Origin: Streptomyces yangpuensis
GTDB lineage: Bacteria > Actinomycetota > Actinomycetes > Streptomycetales > Streptomycetaceae
Length of the DNA: 58,060 bases
NCBI RefSeq assembly: GCF_001005295.1
Contig: NZ_LBMK01000011.1
Location: forward strand, 144,443-202,502
Reading direction: 5' to 3'
Shown: positions 31,536-39,218 of the stretch, piece after piece
Layout of the letters: each line of letters opens with the position of its first letter
Position numbering within the stretch: position 1 is the stretch's first letter
Made by a program: the position numbers and the translations under genes
Notes under the pieces: generated by a model
What the model saw: only the letters and a program-made list of their open reading frames with translations
The model's database searches: none
What the model was told of the DNA's origin: nothing

Positions 31536-32567
31536 ATGAGCACACCCGCAGCCCCTCGGCCGAGCCTTCCGACTCCCTCCCCGACCGTCGCCGCCACCGC
31601 CGCCACCACCGCGACCGCGACCGCGCCGACACCGGAGGCGGTCACACCGGCGGCCCCGACGACGGCCACCCCTCGGCGCGGCCTGCTCGACTGGCGGGTG
31701 CGGTTCGCGATCCTCTCGGTGATCTGGGGCTTCAGCTTCCTGCTGATCAAGGTCGGCACCGAGGCGTACGCGCCATTCCAGGTGGCCCTGGGCCGGGTCC
31801 TGTTCGGCGCGCTCGCGCTCCTCGCCGTACTCATGGTCCGCCGGGAGCCGCTCCCCCGCGGCCTGCGCACCTGGGGGCACCTCACCGTGGCGGCACTGCT
31901 GCTCAACACCGCCCCGTTCTCGCTCTTCGCCTACGCCGAGCTGAGCATCCCCTCCAGCCTGGCCGGCATCTGCAACGCCACGTCCCCGCTCTGGGGCATG
32001 GCGCTGTCGCTGGTCGCCCTCTCCGAGGACCGCCCGACGCGCCGCCGCTTCGCCGGCCTGGGCCTCGGCTTCCTCGGCGTGCTGACCGTGCTCGGCGCCT
32101 GGCACGGCTTCTCCGGCGTCGACGCCAAGGGCACCGCCTTCGCCCTGCTGGCCTCGCTCTGCTACCCCATCGGCTGGATCTACGTCCGCCGCACGCTGGC
32201 CGGCACCCCCGGCTCGCCGGTGGCCCTGACCGGCGGCCAGCTCATCGTCTCCACCCTGCAACTCGCGCTGGTCAGCGCCCTGTTCACGTCGGCCCCGGCC
32301 TCGTTCCCGCTCTGGCCGACCCTGTCGGTGATCGCCCTGGGCGCCCTCGGCACCGGCATGGCCCTGCAGATGCAGTACGGCCTGGTGACAGAGGTCGGGC
32401 CGACCACCGCCCAGATGGTCACCTACTTCATTCCCGTCATCGCCACCACGGCGGGCGTCCTCGTCCTCGGCGAGCAGCTGAGCTGGAACACCCCGGTCGG
32501 CGCCGCGATCGTCCTGGCGGGCGCCGCCCTCACCCAGACCCGGCCGGCCCCCGGCAAGCCGGCCTGA
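31536..32567 (+). CDS. EamA family (DMT superfamily) transporter, LysR-linked
   Basis: 343 aa. ATG at 31536 has AAGGGG upstream. An N-terminal Thr/Ala/Pro-rich tail (about 50 residues) precedes ten membrane segments in two EamA repeats: FAILSVIWGFSFLLIKVGTEAYAPFQVALGRVLFGALA and, in repeat 2, TYFIPVIATTAGVLVLGEQLSWNTPVGAAIVLAGAAL. Likely exports amino acids or metabolites. It is followed by a perfect 18-bp terminator. Probable target of the divergent LysR. Confidence 0.92.
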   Translation: MSTPAAPRPSLPTPSPTVAATAATTATATAPTPEAVTPAAPTTATPRRGLLDWRVRFAILSVIWGFSFLLIKVGTEAYAPFQVALGRVLFGALALLAVLMVRREPLPRGLRTWGHLTVAALLLNTAPFSLFAYAELSIPSSLAGICNATSPLWGMALSLVALSEDRPTRRRFAGLGLGFLGVLTVLGAWHGFSGVDAKGTAFALLASLCYPIGWIYVRRTLAGTPGSPVALTGGQLIVSTLQLALVSALFTSAPASFPLWPTLSVIALGALGTGMALQMQYGLVTEVGPTTAQMVTYFIPVIATTAGVLVLGEQLSWNTPVGAAIVLAGAALTQTRPAPGKPA

Positions 32568-32571
32568 CGGC

Positions 32572-32614
32572 GCCCGCCCCGGTGGTCCCATCGGCCGGGA
32601 CCACCGGGGCGGGC
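32572..32614 (+). terminator. Terminator of the LysR-linked EamA gene
   Basis: Perfect 18-base arms (GCCCGCCCCGGTGGTCCC and its complement) with a 7-nt loop, 4 nt after the stop. Confidence 0.92.
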
Positions 32615-32680
32615 GCGTCGATCGCGTCGGGCGCGTCGGGCTCAGGGCTCACGGGCCCCGCCCGGCGACGGGCGCCGCGG

Positions 32681-34015
32681 TCAGTCGTTCCGGCCGCCCG
32701 CCATGCCCGGCCGGACCGCCGCGGCCACGGCGTCGGCCAGCACCGGCACCTCCGCCACCTCCAGCCGGGACACCGTCAGCCGCACGCCCGGCCCCGACTC
32801 GACCCGGAACACGGCACCGGCGGCGACTCCCCACCCCGCCGCGAGCAGCCTCGTGACCACCACCGTCTCGTCGGCCACCGGCACCCACACGTTCAGCCCG
32901 GTCCGCCCGTGCGCCGGCACGCCCCGCTCCCGCAGGGCCTCGACGAGCGCGTCCCGCCGCTCCCCGTAGGCCCGCGCGACGGCAGCCCGGTCCACCGCTC
33001 GCGAGGTCCACAGCTCCACCACCGCGTGCTGGAGCAGCCGGCTCACCCACCCCGGGCCCAGCCGCTGGCGCCCCCGCACCCGGTCCAGGGTCACCTCGTC
33101 GCCCGTCAGGACGGCGAGCCGCAGGTCCGGCCCGTACGCCTTGGCCGTGGAACGGATCAGTACCCAGTGCCGGGTCACCCCGCCCAGCGGGTGGAGCGGC
33201 AGGTCGACGATCCCGTGCCCGTGGTCGTCCTCGATCAGCAGCACCCCGGGGTACTGCGCGAGCAGTTCCCGCAGCTCCGCCGCTCGCTGCGCGCCCACCG
33301 CCGCGCCGGTCGGGTTCTGCGCCCGGGCGGTCACCACCAGCGCCCGCGCCCCTGCCGCGAGGGCCCGGGCCACCGCCTCGGTACGGGGCCCGTCGTCGTC
33401 CAACGCGACCGGCAGCAGCCTCAGCCCGAGTGCGGGCACCAGGTCGAGCGCGCCGCCCCACCCCGGGTCCTCGACCGCCACGGCGTCCCCGGGCCGCAGG
33501 TGCGCGGCAAGAACCCGTTCGATCGCGTCCAGCGCTCCCGAGGTCACCGCGACCGGCCCGGCGGGCACCGCGTCCGCGTCGAGTTCGGCGCGGGCGATCC
33601 GCGCCAGATCGGGCGCGACCGGGTCCGCCCCGTAGAGGGTGGGCGCCTGCGCGTGACGGCGGGCGGCGGCCGCCAGGGCCCCGTCCAGCGAGGGCAGCAA
33701 CGACACGTCGGGGTTGCCCTCCGCGATGTCCCGTACGCCGGCCGGCACCACCATCCGCAGCGCGTCCCGCGGGGTGCTCGACGGGCGGGCACGCACCCGG
33801 CTGCCGCGCCGCCCGTCCGTTTCGATGACGCCGCGCTCGCGCAGCGTCCGGTAGGCGGCCGCCACGGTGTTGGGGTTGACGCCGAGCACACCCGCCAGCT
33901 CCCGCATCGGCGGCAGCAGCGATCCGGGCGGCAGCTCGCCCGACGCGACGCCCGCCTCGACGCTGGCCGCGATATCAGATGTGCGACGACCTGTGATCCG
34001 ATACTCTCCTAGCAC
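32681..34015 (-). CDS. MocR-type (GntR/aminotransferase) PLP-dependent regulator
   Basis: 444 aa. N-terminal GntR helix-turn-helix (about 1-70; GELPPGSLLPPMRELAGVLGVNPNTVAAAYRTLRERGVI) fused to a class I aminotransferase domain: DPGWGG, VVTARAQNPTGAA, IEDDHGHGI, RSTAKAYGPDLRLA with the PLP lysine in STAK. Such proteins sense PLP or related vitamers. The partner divergent gene is a PNPOx-like protein, which fits control of vitamin B6 or a related metabolite. TAATAT (minus strand) is 5 nt from the GTG, so it may be leaderless. Confidence 0.92.
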   Translation of the reverse strand: MLGEYRITGRRTSDIAASVEAGVASGELPPGSLLPPMRELAGVLGVNPNTVAAAYRTLRERGVIETDGRRGSRVRARPSSTPRDALRMVVPAGVRDIAEGNPDVSLLPSLDGALAAAARRHAQAPTLYGADPVAPDLARIARAELDADAVPAGPVAVTSGALDAIERVLAAHLRPGDAVAVEDPGWGGALDLVPALGLRLLPVALDDDGPRTEAVARALAAGARALVVTARAQNPTGAAVGAQRAAELRELLAQYPGVLLIEDDHGHGIVDLPLHPLGGVTRHWVLIRSTAKAYGPDLRLAVLTGDEVTLDRVRGRQRLGPGWVSRLLQHAVVELWTSRAVDRAAVARAYGERRDALVEALRERGVPAHGRTGLNVWVPVADETVVVTRLLAAGWGVAAGAVFRVESGPGVRLTVSRLEVAEVPVLADAVAAAVRPGMAGGRND

Positions 34016-34026
34016 AAAGAATATTA

Positions 34027-34038
34027 TGCACTAGTGCA
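34027..34038. promoter_or_regulatory. Palindromic operator between mocR and the PNPOx-like gene
   Basis: TGCACTAGTGCA is a perfect 12-bp palindrome in the 37-bp divergent spacer, 12 bp from the MocR start and 14 bp from the other ATG. It overlaps or abuts the TAATAT box of mocR, so the regulator could control both genes. Confidence 0.65.
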
Positions 34039-34052
34039 ATGGAGTCCGCACC

Positions 34053-34751
34053 ATGACCGCCACGCCTGCCACGGAGACGACGGAGAGCACCGGGACGACC
34101 GGTGCGTACCAGCCCACCGGCCGCACGGTCCCCACCCGCTCCCGCGACCGGGCGCGCTACGACCGCGAGACGGTGCACTCGATACTCGACGGGGCCTACA
34201 TCTGCCACCTGGGCTTCGTCCGCGACGGCGCGCCGGTGGTCCTGCCGACGCTGTTCGCCCGGGTCGGGGAATCGCTCTACGTGCACGGTTCCACCGGATC
34301 CCGACCGCTGCTCGCGGCCGGCCGCACCGACCCGGGCCTGCCCGTCTGCGTCACCGTCACCCACGTCGACGGCCTGGTACTGGCGCGCTCGGCCTTCCAC
34401 CACTCGCTCAACTACCGCTCGGTGGTCGTGCACGGCACCGCCCGCCAGGTGACCGACGAGGCGGAATGCCGCACGGCCCTGGACGCCATGGTCGACGCCG
34501 TGGCGCCGGGCCGTTCCGGCGACGTCCGGCCGGCCAACGCCAGGGAGCTCGCCGCCACCGCGGTGATCCGGGTGGACCTGGACGAGGTGTCCGCGAAGCT
34601 CCGTACCGGCCCGGTGAACGACGAGGCCGAGGACCTGGGCCTGCCGTACTGGGCGGGCGTGGTCCCGGTCGGCACGACGTACGGGACCCCCGTGCCCGCC
34701 GCGGACCTGGCCCCCGGCGTCGCCGTCCCGGACTACCTCACCTCGCTCTGA
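34053..34751 (+). CDS. PNPOx-fold (NimA-like) flavin-binding protein
   Basis: 232 aa. Pattern RDRARYDRETVHSILDGAYICHLGFVRDGAPVVLPTLFARVGESLYVHGSTGS is typical of the PNPOx-like/NimA branch of split-barrel proteins. FHHSLNYRSVVVHGTARQV is the second signature. Some homologues reduce nitroimidazoles or bind flavin; others are uncharacterised. It is the presumed target of the divergent MocR. The ATG has GGAG nearby. The 3' end overlaps the convergent EamA gene by 19 bp. Confidence 0.88.
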   Translation: MTATPATETTESTGTTGAYQPTGRTVPTRSRDRARYDRETVHSILDGAYICHLGFVRDGAPVVLPTLFARVGESLYVHGSTGSRPLLAAGRTDPGLPVCVTVTHVDGLVLARSAFHHSLNYRSVVVHGTARQVTDEAECRTALDAMVDAVAPGRSGDVRPANARELAATAVIRVDLDEVSAKLRTGPVNDEAEDLGLPYWAGVVPVGTTYGTPVPAADLAPGVAVPDYLTSL

Positions 34752-35743
34752 CGGGCCGGCCGCACCGCGGCGGACGCTGCGGGACCGGCGGCTTCGGCGG
34801 GCCCCGCGGCCGGGCCCGCCGGCCGGCGGGACTCCGCCACGATCAGCGCGCCGACCGCCGCCAGCAGCAGTACGGTGCCCAGCACCACGGCGCCGGTGAG
34901 CCGCTCCCCGAGGACGAGTACGGCGATCGCCGCCGCGCTCACCGGCTCGATCAGCATGATCACCGAGACGGTCGCGGCGCGCACGGCGGCGGCGCCGGTG
35001 AAGTAGAGCGCGTACGCCAACGCCGTCGGCACGGTCGCCACGTACAGCAGCAGCCAGAGCACCCGCCCCAGGTCCGCGGTGTGCGGCAGCAGCCCCTCGG
35101 CCACGGCGAGCGGCAGCAGGCACACCGCGCCCACCGCGACGGACCAGGCGGTCGTCACCAGCGGGTCCCCGGCGGCGCCGCGCCGGCCGAGCCGGCGGGC
35201 CCGCAGGGTCATACCGGCGTACCCGGCGGCCGACAGCAGCGCCCAGCCGACGCCGAGGGGGCGCACCTCCGCCCCGCCGCTGCCCAGGACGAGAACGGCC
35301 AGCCCCGCGAGCGCACCCACGACGGCGACCGCGCCGCCGCGGCCGAGCCGTTCGCCCATCCAGGAGCGCGCTCCGAGCGCGATGAGCACGGGTCCCGCGC
35401 CGAGGGTGACCACGGTGCCCACGGCCAGCCCGGTCTCGCGCACGGCGGCGAAGTAGGCGGCCTGGAAGACGGTGAAGAGCAGCCCGGTGACGATCAGGGA
35501 GCCCGCCGAGGGCGATGCCGCGGACGGCCGCGCCCGGCCCCGCCCGGGACGGGCCCGCCGGACGGCGAGCACCCCGAGCAGCACGACGAGTCCGCCCGCG
35601 CACCGCCAGAACGACAGGGCGAGCGGGCCGAGGTCACTGGCCAGGAAGAGGAGGGAGGCGGCCGCCCCGGCGGTGCCCCAGGCGGCTCCGGCGACGACGA
35701 GGTACAGCAGACTGCGCCCGGCAGCGGGCGAGTGGTTCGACAC
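34733..35743 (-). CDS. EamA family transporter (second)
   Basis: 336 aa, ten membrane segments in two EamA repeats, e.g. LLYLVVAGAAWGTAGAAASLLFLASDLGPLALSFWRCAGG and VIMLIEPVSAAAIAVLVLGERLTGAVVLGTVLLLAAVGALIV. A 45-residue Ala/Pro-rich cytoplasmic tail ends the protein. Likely metabolite or drug exporter. Its 3' end overlaps the PNPOx-like gene by 19 bp. It starts 157 bp downstream of the third EamA gene on the same strand, with a hairpin in between. Confidence 0.9.
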   Translation of the reverse strand: MSNHSPAAGRSLLYLVVAGAAWGTAGAAASLLFLASDLGPLALSFWRCAGGLVVLLGVLAVRRARPGRGRARPSAASPSAGSLIVTGLLFTVFQAAYFAAVRETGLAVGTVVTLGAGPVLIALGARSWMGERLGRGGAVAVVGALAGLAVLVLGSGGAEVRPLGVGWALLSAAGYAGMTLRARRLGRRGAAGDPLVTTAWSVAVGAVCLLPLAVAEGLLPHTADLGRVLWLLLYVATVPTALAYALYFTGAAAVRAATVSVIMLIEPVSAAAIAVLVLGERLTGAVVLGTVLLLAAVGALIVAESRRPAGPAAGPAEAAGPAASAAVRPARQSEVR

Positions 35744-35807
35744 GTGAGTTCTCCGCGCGTGAAGGATGAATGGATCGAGGTCATCGCTTCGCGGGCAGCA
35801 CCGAACC

Positions 35808-35826
35808 GCCCGGGCACTGCCCGGGC
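35808..35826 (-). terminator. Terminator-like hairpin after the third EamA gene
   Basis: GCCCGGGCA and TGCCCGGGC are separated by one base, between the third and second EamA genes. It may end the upstream transcript or attenuate the downstream one. The 157-bp spacer also contains a short ORF (35854-35889, minus) coding for 11 residues with AAGGTG upstream. Confidence 0.55.
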
Positions 35827-35899
35827 CGGATCGTCGTCGTGGGGCGCCGCCCGCTAGGACGCGGGAGGCGGAAGCACGGTCGAATGCATGTCGGTCACC

Positions 35900-36895
35900 T
35901 TACAGGGGGGCTCTTGCGGGTTCGCGGTCCGCCGGAACCGGTTCGGCCGCCTGCGGGGCCGGCCGGGAGGACTGCGCGATGAAGGCACCGCCCAGCACCA
36001 GGGCGCCGCCGGCGATCTGCCAGGTGGAGAGGTACTCACCGAGCAGGATCCAGGCCAGCACGGTGGCGACGACGGCCTCCAGGAAGGCCACCACACCCGC
36101 GACCTGGGGCGAGAGCCTGCGCACCGAGACCACACCGGTCACGTAGGCGAAGACGGTCGCCACGAGAACGACCCAGCCGAGCAGCGCGGGCGCGGGCACC
36201 AGGGTGCCGCCCACGGACGCGTCCCCGCCCAGCACCGCCCAGTCGATCTCCCACGGCCGGGCGATGACCGTCATGACCAGGGCGCCGATGAGCATCCCGT
36301 ACGCGATCACCCCTAGCGGGTCGGGGGCGTCCTCCCCGTCGGCGCCCTGGTCGGCGAGGACGAAGTAGAAGGCCTGGCAGCAGGCGGCGGCGAGGCCGAA
36401 GAGCACGCCGAGCAGGTCCAGGCTCAGCCCGGCCCAGATCTCGACGACGCAGGCCAGGCCGACGACGGCCACGGCCGCGCCGGCGGCGGCCCCGCGCGTC
36501 ACCGGCTTGCGCTGCACGAAGCGGATGTAGCCGAGCAGCAGTGCCGGGCCCAGGTACTCCAGCAGGAGGGCCACGCCGACCGGGATCCGGGACAGCGAGG
36601 CGAAGTAGAAGGCCTGCACGCCCGCGACGGCCACGAGACCGAAGCCGGCGAGCAGGGCGGGCCTGCGCAGCAGGAGATCGCGGTGGCGCCAGGCGAGCGG
36701 GGACAGCACGAGCGCTGCGCCGGCCACCCTGAGCCAGACCATGTGGAGGGGGTCCAGACCCGCCTCGATCAGCGGCTTCGCAGCCACTCCGGAACCACCG
36801 AACGCGAACGCGGAGACGAGGGCGAGGCCCAGTCCGGCGTTTTTCCCTGACGCTTGCATCCGAGCCATCATGACAGGGCGATTCAGGAGCGTCAC
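35900..36895 (-). CDS. EamA family transporter (third, RhtA-like)
   Basis: 331 aa from GTG at 36895; in-frame ATGs at codons 9, 10 and 13 are also possible and no start has a convincing ribosome binding site. Ten segments: LGLALVSAFAFGGSGVAAKPLIEAGLDPLHMVWLRVAGAALVLSPLAW, and ALLLEYLGPALLLGYIRFVQRKPVTRGAAAG, which resembles RhtA-type homoserine/threonine exporters. The exact substrate is unknown. Its stop is 12 nt upstream of a short ORF and 74 nt before a hairpin. Confidence 0.88.
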   Translation of the reverse strand: MTLLNRPVMMARMQASGKNAGLGLALVSAFAFGGSGVAAKPLIEAGLDPLHMVWLRVAGAALVLSPLAWRHRDLLLRRPALLAGFGLVAVAGVQAFYFASLSRIPVGVALLLEYLGPALLLGYIRFVQRKPVTRGAAAGAAVAVVGLACVVEIWAGLSLDLLGVLFGLAAACCQAFYFVLADQGADGEDAPDPLGVIAYGMLIGALVMTVIARPWEIDWAVLGGDASVGGTLVPAPALLGWVVLVATVFAYVTGVVSVRRLSPQVAGVVAFLEAVVATVLAWILLGEYLSTWQIAGGALVLGGAFIAQSSRPAPQAAEPVPADREPARAPL

Positions 36896-36952
36896 TGCCG
36901 TGACACCTGTTGAGACAGACCTGAGATCGCGACCCGCCGGACCCCCGCGGAT

Positions 36953-36967
36953 CTGACAGGGCGTCAG
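36953..36967 (+). promoter_or_regulatory. CTGAC-N5-GTCAG dyad upstream of the SRPBCC gene
   Basis: CTGAC and GTCAG with 5 nt between lie 66-80 bp before the SRPBCC ATG. Such TGAC/GTCA dyads are common operator-like sites in Streptomyces promoters. The regulator is not identified. Confidence 0.45.
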
Positions 36968-37032
36968 TATTGAATGTTCCGGCCGCCGGGGCTACCTTCC
37001 GCCGCACGTACCCGACGAGAAGGGGTGGTCGC

Positions 37033-37461
37033 ATGGCCGAAGTCACCGCGGAATCACGCATCGAGGCGTCCGCCGCGCAGCTCTGGTCCCAGCTGACGGA
37101 CTGGGACGCGTACGGGCAGTGGAGCATGACCCACACGAACTTCCCGCAGGGCGGTCCGCAGACCCTGGCCGTCGGATCGACCTTCGCCGAGAACATGAAG
37201 ATGATGGGGTTCCCGGCCGAGGTCGTCTGGACCGTCTCCGAGCTGGAGGACGAACGCCTCTTCGCCATCACCGGCAAGGGCCCGATGGGCGTCGCCGTCC
37301 TCACCCGGTACACCCTGACGCCGGACGGCGGGGCCACCACCGTCCGTATCGACGGCGAGTTCACCGGGGCCGCCGTCTCACTGATGGCGGGCAAGCTGAA
37401 GGACTCGGCCACCGCCGCCCTGAACGAGTCGCTGCGCAAGCTCGCCGGCCTGGTCGTCTGA
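37033..37461 (+). CDS. SRPBCC/START-like family protein
   Basis: 142 aa; start at 37033 with GAAGGGG. Helix-grip fold: AEVTAESRIEASAAQLWSQLTDWDAYGQWSMTHTNFPQGG is the classic polyketide cyclase/dehydrase N-terminus. A C-terminal helix (AALNESLRKLAGLVV) closes the cavity. Binds a hydrophobic ligand; the reaction, if any, is not known. A terminator lies between this gene and the convergent PadR gene. Confidence 0.87.
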   Translation: MAEVTAESRIEASAAQLWSQLTDWDAYGQWSMTHTNFPQGGPQTLAVGSTFAENMKMMGFPAEVVWTVSELEDERLFAITGKGPMGVAVLTRYTLTPDGGATTVRIDGEFTGAAVSLMAGKLKDSATAALNESLRKLAGLVV

Positions 37462-37491
37462 CCCCGGCCGCGCCCACCCGCGTACGAGGTC

Positions 37492-37526
37492 GGCGCGCCC
37501 CGGGACGAGAGGTCGCGGGGCGCGCC
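37492..37526. terminator. Shared terminator of the SRPBCC and PadR genes
   Basis: GGCGCGCCCC / GGGGCGCGCC perfect 10-bp arms with a 15-nt loop between two convergent stops. It can act for both strands. Confidence 0.8.
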
Positions 37527-37548
37527 GCCGCCCGTCCGAGCTCGGCAC

Positions 37549-38166
37549 TCAGTGCTCGTCGGCCAGGATCAGGTAGAGCTTCTTGCGGGCGTCGACGAGG
37601 ACCGCGAGCGCCTTCTCCCGCTGCTCCGGCGAGCCGGTCCTGAAGACCTGCCCGAACGCCTCCATCAGACCGGCCCCGGCCTGCCGGGCCTCGTGCATCG
37701 CCTCGAAGTCGAAGCCCCGCCCGGCGTCCGCCCAGGGGGCGTCCGGTCCCGCCCCGGCCTCGGCGCGGCCGGCCTCGGTGAGCGTGAACAGCTTCTTGCC
37801 GCCCTCGCTCTCGCTGCTGATGAGGCCTTCGTCCTCCAGCAGGTTCAGGGTCGGGTAGACCGAGCCCGGGCTGGGCTTCCACGCCCCGCCGCTGCGCTCG
37901 CCGATCTCCTGGATCATCTCGTAGCCGTGCATCGGCCGGTCGGTGAGCAGCGCCAGGATCGAGGCCCGTACGTCGCCGCGCCGGGCTCGCCCGCGCGGTC
38001 CCCCGCGGCCGCCGCGCCCACCGAAGGGCCCCGCGCCGAAGGGCGGTCCGAACGGGCCGAAGGCCGCGCGGAATCCCTGGAATCCCTCCCGACGGTCCGG
38101 CCCGCAGTGGCCGTGGCCCCGTCCGTGCTCGTGGCCGTGCTGTCCGTGCTGTCCGTGTGAACGCAT
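37549..38166 (-). CDS. PadR family regulator with a His-rich N-terminus
   Basis: 205 aa, ATG at 38166 with AAGGAG 8 nt upstream. Residues 1-22 are His/Gly-rich (HGQHGQHGHEHGRGHGHC), likely to bind a transition metal or simply be flexible. A Gly/Arg/Phe-rich linker follows. From about residue 64: DVRASILALLTDRPMHGYEMIQEI, a PadR winged helix (GSVYPTLNLLEDEGLI, GKKLFTLTEAGRAEA). The C-terminal helix dimerises. A CGATATATCG palindrome and related ATCGAT motifs lie upstream, as a self-regulated PadR would need. Confidence 0.88.
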   Translation of the reverse strand: MRSHGQHGQHGHEHGRGHGHCGPDRREGFQGFRAAFGPFGPPFGAGPFGGRGGRGGPRGRARRGDVRASILALLTDRPMHGYEMIQEIGERSGGAWKPSPGSVYPTLNLLEDEGLISSESEGGKKLFTLTEAGRAEAGAGPDAPWADAGRGFDFEAMHEARQAGAGLMEAFGQVFRTGSPEQREKALAVLVDARKKLYLILADEH

Positions 38167-38249
38167 GACTGCGCTCCTTTCGTCACGTCGTGTCCGTGTC
38201 ATCGGTTCTCCGATGTATCCACTATCGATGAGCGGTCGCGATGCGTCAA

Positions 38250-38259
38250 CGATATATCG
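38250..38259. promoter_or_regulatory. Candidate PadR operator
   Basis: CGATATATCG, a perfect 10-bp palindrome, in the promoter region between padR (start 38166) and phzF (start 38348). Other ATCGAT-like motifs lie at 38224-38230. An AT-rich palindrome stands out in this GC-rich sequence. Confidence 0.5.
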
Positions 38260-38347
38260 GAAACTATTCACCGAACAGCACGGAAGGAGGCCAGTCAGCC
38301 CGGATTGGCCTTTGTCGATGATCAAGGAACCGCCCTACCGTCGGTCC

Positions 38348-39169
38348 ATGCGCATCCGAATCGTCGACGCCTTCACCGACCGCCCCTTCCAGGGCAACCC
38401 CGCCGGGGTCCTGCTCCTCGACGGCGGTTTCCCCCCGGACGCCTGGCTCCAGCAGGTGGCGTCCGAGGTGAACCTCTCCGAGACCGCCTTCGCCCACCCC
38501 CTCCCGCCCGGCGGGGACGCCGACTGGGCGCTGCGCTGGTTCACCCCGGCCGCCGAGGTCGACATGTGCGGCCACGCCACGCTCGCCACGGCCCATGTAC
38601 TGGCCACCGGCGGACTCGCCCAGGGGCTGATCCGCTTCTCTGCCCGCTGCGGTGTCCTCACCGCGGAGACCGCCGAGGACGGCACGATCACGATGGACTT
38701 CCCCACGTCCTCCCTGAACCCGGTCCCGGCGCCGCCCTCCCTCGACCACGCGCTCGGCGGCGCGCCGATCCTCTCCGTCCACGACACCGCCGCGCACATC
38801 GGCGACCTCCTCGTCGAACTCGCCGACGAGGAGACCGTCCGCGAGCTGGAGCCGGACCACGGCGCCCTGCGTGCCTTCGCCAAGCGGGGCGTGATCGTCA
38901 CCGCCGCCGCCGAGGACCCCTCCCGCGGGTACGACTTCGTCTCCCGCGGGTTCTTCCCGGCCTTCGGGATCGACGAGGACCCGGTCACCGGCAGTGCCCA
39001 CACCGCGCTCGCCCCGTTCTGGGCACAGCGCCTGGGCCGCACCGAACTGACCGGCCTCCAGGGCGGCGCCCGGCAGGGACTGGTACAGGTCACCCTGGCG
39101 GGCGACCGCACCCTGCTGACCGGACACGCCGTGACCGTTCTCGACGGGGAGCTGCTCACCGCCCCGTGA
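38348..39169 (+). CDS. PhzF family phenazine biosynthesis-like isomerase
   Basis: 273 aa. MRIRIVDAFTDRPFQGNPAGVLLLDGG, NLSETAF with the catalytic Glu45-equivalent, VDMCGHATLATAHVL and IDEDPVTGSAHTALAPFW are all PhzF signatures. Two-domain diaminopimelate-epimerase fold. No phenazine cluster is present, so it is a general isomerase-like PhzF of unknown substrate. TACCGT is 6 nt before the ATG and no ribosome binding site is present, so it is probably leaderless. Divergent from padR. Confidence 0.92.
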   Translation: MRIRIVDAFTDRPFQGNPAGVLLLDGGFPPDAWLQQVASEVNLSETAFAHPLPPGGDADWALRWFTPAAEVDMCGHATLATAHVLATGGLAQGLIRFSARCGVLTAETAEDGTITMDFPTSSLNPVPAPPSLDHALGGAPILSVHDTAAHIGDLLVELADEETVRELEPDHGALRAFAKRGVIVTAAAEDPSRGYDFVSRGFFPAFGIDEDPVTGSAHTALAPFWAQRLGRTELTGLQGGARQGLVQVTLAGDRTLLTGHAVTVLDGELLTAP

Positions 39170-39218
39170 CCGGCCGGAAGAGGGCGGCCGGGCATCGGCG
39201 GGGCACCGGCGGGGCGGG

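Noticed and set aside
38348..39169. A phenazine biosynthesis cluster, suggested by PhzF
   Set aside because: No other phz genes are present; PhzF-like isomerases are common outside phenazine loci.
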